A stretch of 5,861 bases of DNA. Source: Oscillospiraceae bacterium (GTDB lineage Bacteria > Bacillota > Clostridia > Oscillospirales > Ruminococcaceae). This document shows, piece by piece, positions 5,571 through 5,861 of the stretch. The DNA lies in contig JAITFV010000318.1 in the NCBI GenBank assembly GCA_031281115.1, forward strand, positions 1-5,861, read 5' to 3'. Every line of letters starts with the position of its first letter. Position 1 is the stretch's first letter. Under the pieces are notes generated by a model. That model was not told where the DNA came from and did no database searches. It saw only the letters and a program-made list of their open reading frames with translations. The translations under genes were made by a program, and so were the position numbers.

Positions 5571-5861
5571 TAGTTTTTCACTTCTTTCATAGTTTTGTTT
5601 TTTAGGAAAATAAATAGTTTTGGCGAGAACTTTTTAATAAATCGCTTGAGCTTAATAAAAATATCTTCCTTTAATTTCGCGGTTCTGTAAAGGAATTTTC
5701 TCGGATAATGCTTCGAGGTTATTTTTTTATCAAGCTTCTTCTCCCGCTTCGCCGCTTTTTCAGAAGAAAGTGCGTAAATGGCGCGGTATTTCTTCACTAA
5801 CTTGTTGAAATTGAATGCCATGTATAAAATATCATACTTCGGGTACTGCGGCATACGAAGC
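5570..5861 (-). CDS. C-terminal part of an unrecognised lysine-rich protein (partial)
   Basis: The frame is open from the window edge to a TAA at 5570-5572 that overlaps the ATG of the DUF4364 gene. The first in-frame ATG would be at 5854, giving 94 residues, but the frame stays open through the last two codons before the edge and no ribosome site can be seen, so the gene probably extends upstream. The visible part starts with an aromatic stretch (KYDILYMAFNFNKL) and becomes very rich in lysine and arginine (EKAAKREKKLDKKI, KLKRFIKKFSPKL), predicted helical and strongly basic. Its DNA is visibly more AT-rich than the rest of the window. Basic tails like this occur at the ends of membrane-associated and nucleic-acid-binding proteins, but no family is recognisable. 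It is likely co-transcribed with the DUF4364 gene. Confidence 0.55.
   Translation of the reverse strand, partial: LRMPQYPKYDILYMAFNFNKLVKKYRAIYALSSEKAAKREKKLDKKITSKHYPRKFLYRTAKLKEDIFIKLKRFIKKFSPKLFIFLKNKTMKEVKN

Noticed and set aside
1..5861. A mobile element, toxin-antitoxin pair, defence system, CRISPR array or RNA gene
   Set aside because: Both strands were read and no transposase, integrase, repeat array, tRNA-like cloverleaf or toxin-size gene pair is supported; nearly all sequence is accounted for by the seven genes.

Overview
The window reads as ordinary chromosome from a low-to-mid GC Firmicute, most likely a member of class Clostridia (Oscillospirales-like). This is inferred from the gene content (a DUF4364-type protein, MltG followed by a U32-family protein), the purine-rich Shine-Dalgarno sites, TTG/GTG start candidates and very tight gene packing. 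No rRNA, tRNA, CRISPR array, insertion sequence or phage gene is visible, and no gene-free stretch exceeds about 70 bases.

Layout. Bases 1-67 hold a strong AT-rich hairpin and a perfect palindrome, then a Shine-Dalgarno site. A plus-strand run of five genes follows, with every junction overlapping or close: an unrecognised four-helix membrane protein (68-1144); a DJ-1/PfpI family protein (1141-1683, ATGA overlap); 5-formyltetrahydrofolate cyclo-ligase (1674-2222, overlap); the endolytic murein transglycosylase MltG (2212-3729, overlap); and a U32-family protein of the TrhP tRNA-hydroxylase type (3773-5038, after a 43-base gap with repeat-like sequence). On the minus strand are a DUF4364-type winged-helix protein (5570-5016) and, upstream of it with a TAATG overlap, the end of a lysine-rich protein that runs to the window edge (5861-5570). 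The two gene sets converge, and their coding regions overlap by 23 bp at 5016-5038.

How the genes fit together. The plus-strand set looks like one transcript of housekeeping functions: a protein/metabolite damage-response family (DJ-1), folate salvage, peptidoglycan strand termination and wobble-uridine modification. The mltG to U32 order resembles the Bacillus subtilis yrrL-yrrM-yrrN-yrrO neighbourhood, but no yrrM (trmR) methyltransferase or second U32 gene lies between or directly after them here. Nothing in the window looks like a new defence, mobile or biosynthetic system. The points most worth a second look are small: a perfect GC-rich hairpin embedded in the 3' end of the U32 gene, a repeat-like hairpin directly before that gene's start, the convergent coding overlap, and the unrecognised membrane protein heading the operon.
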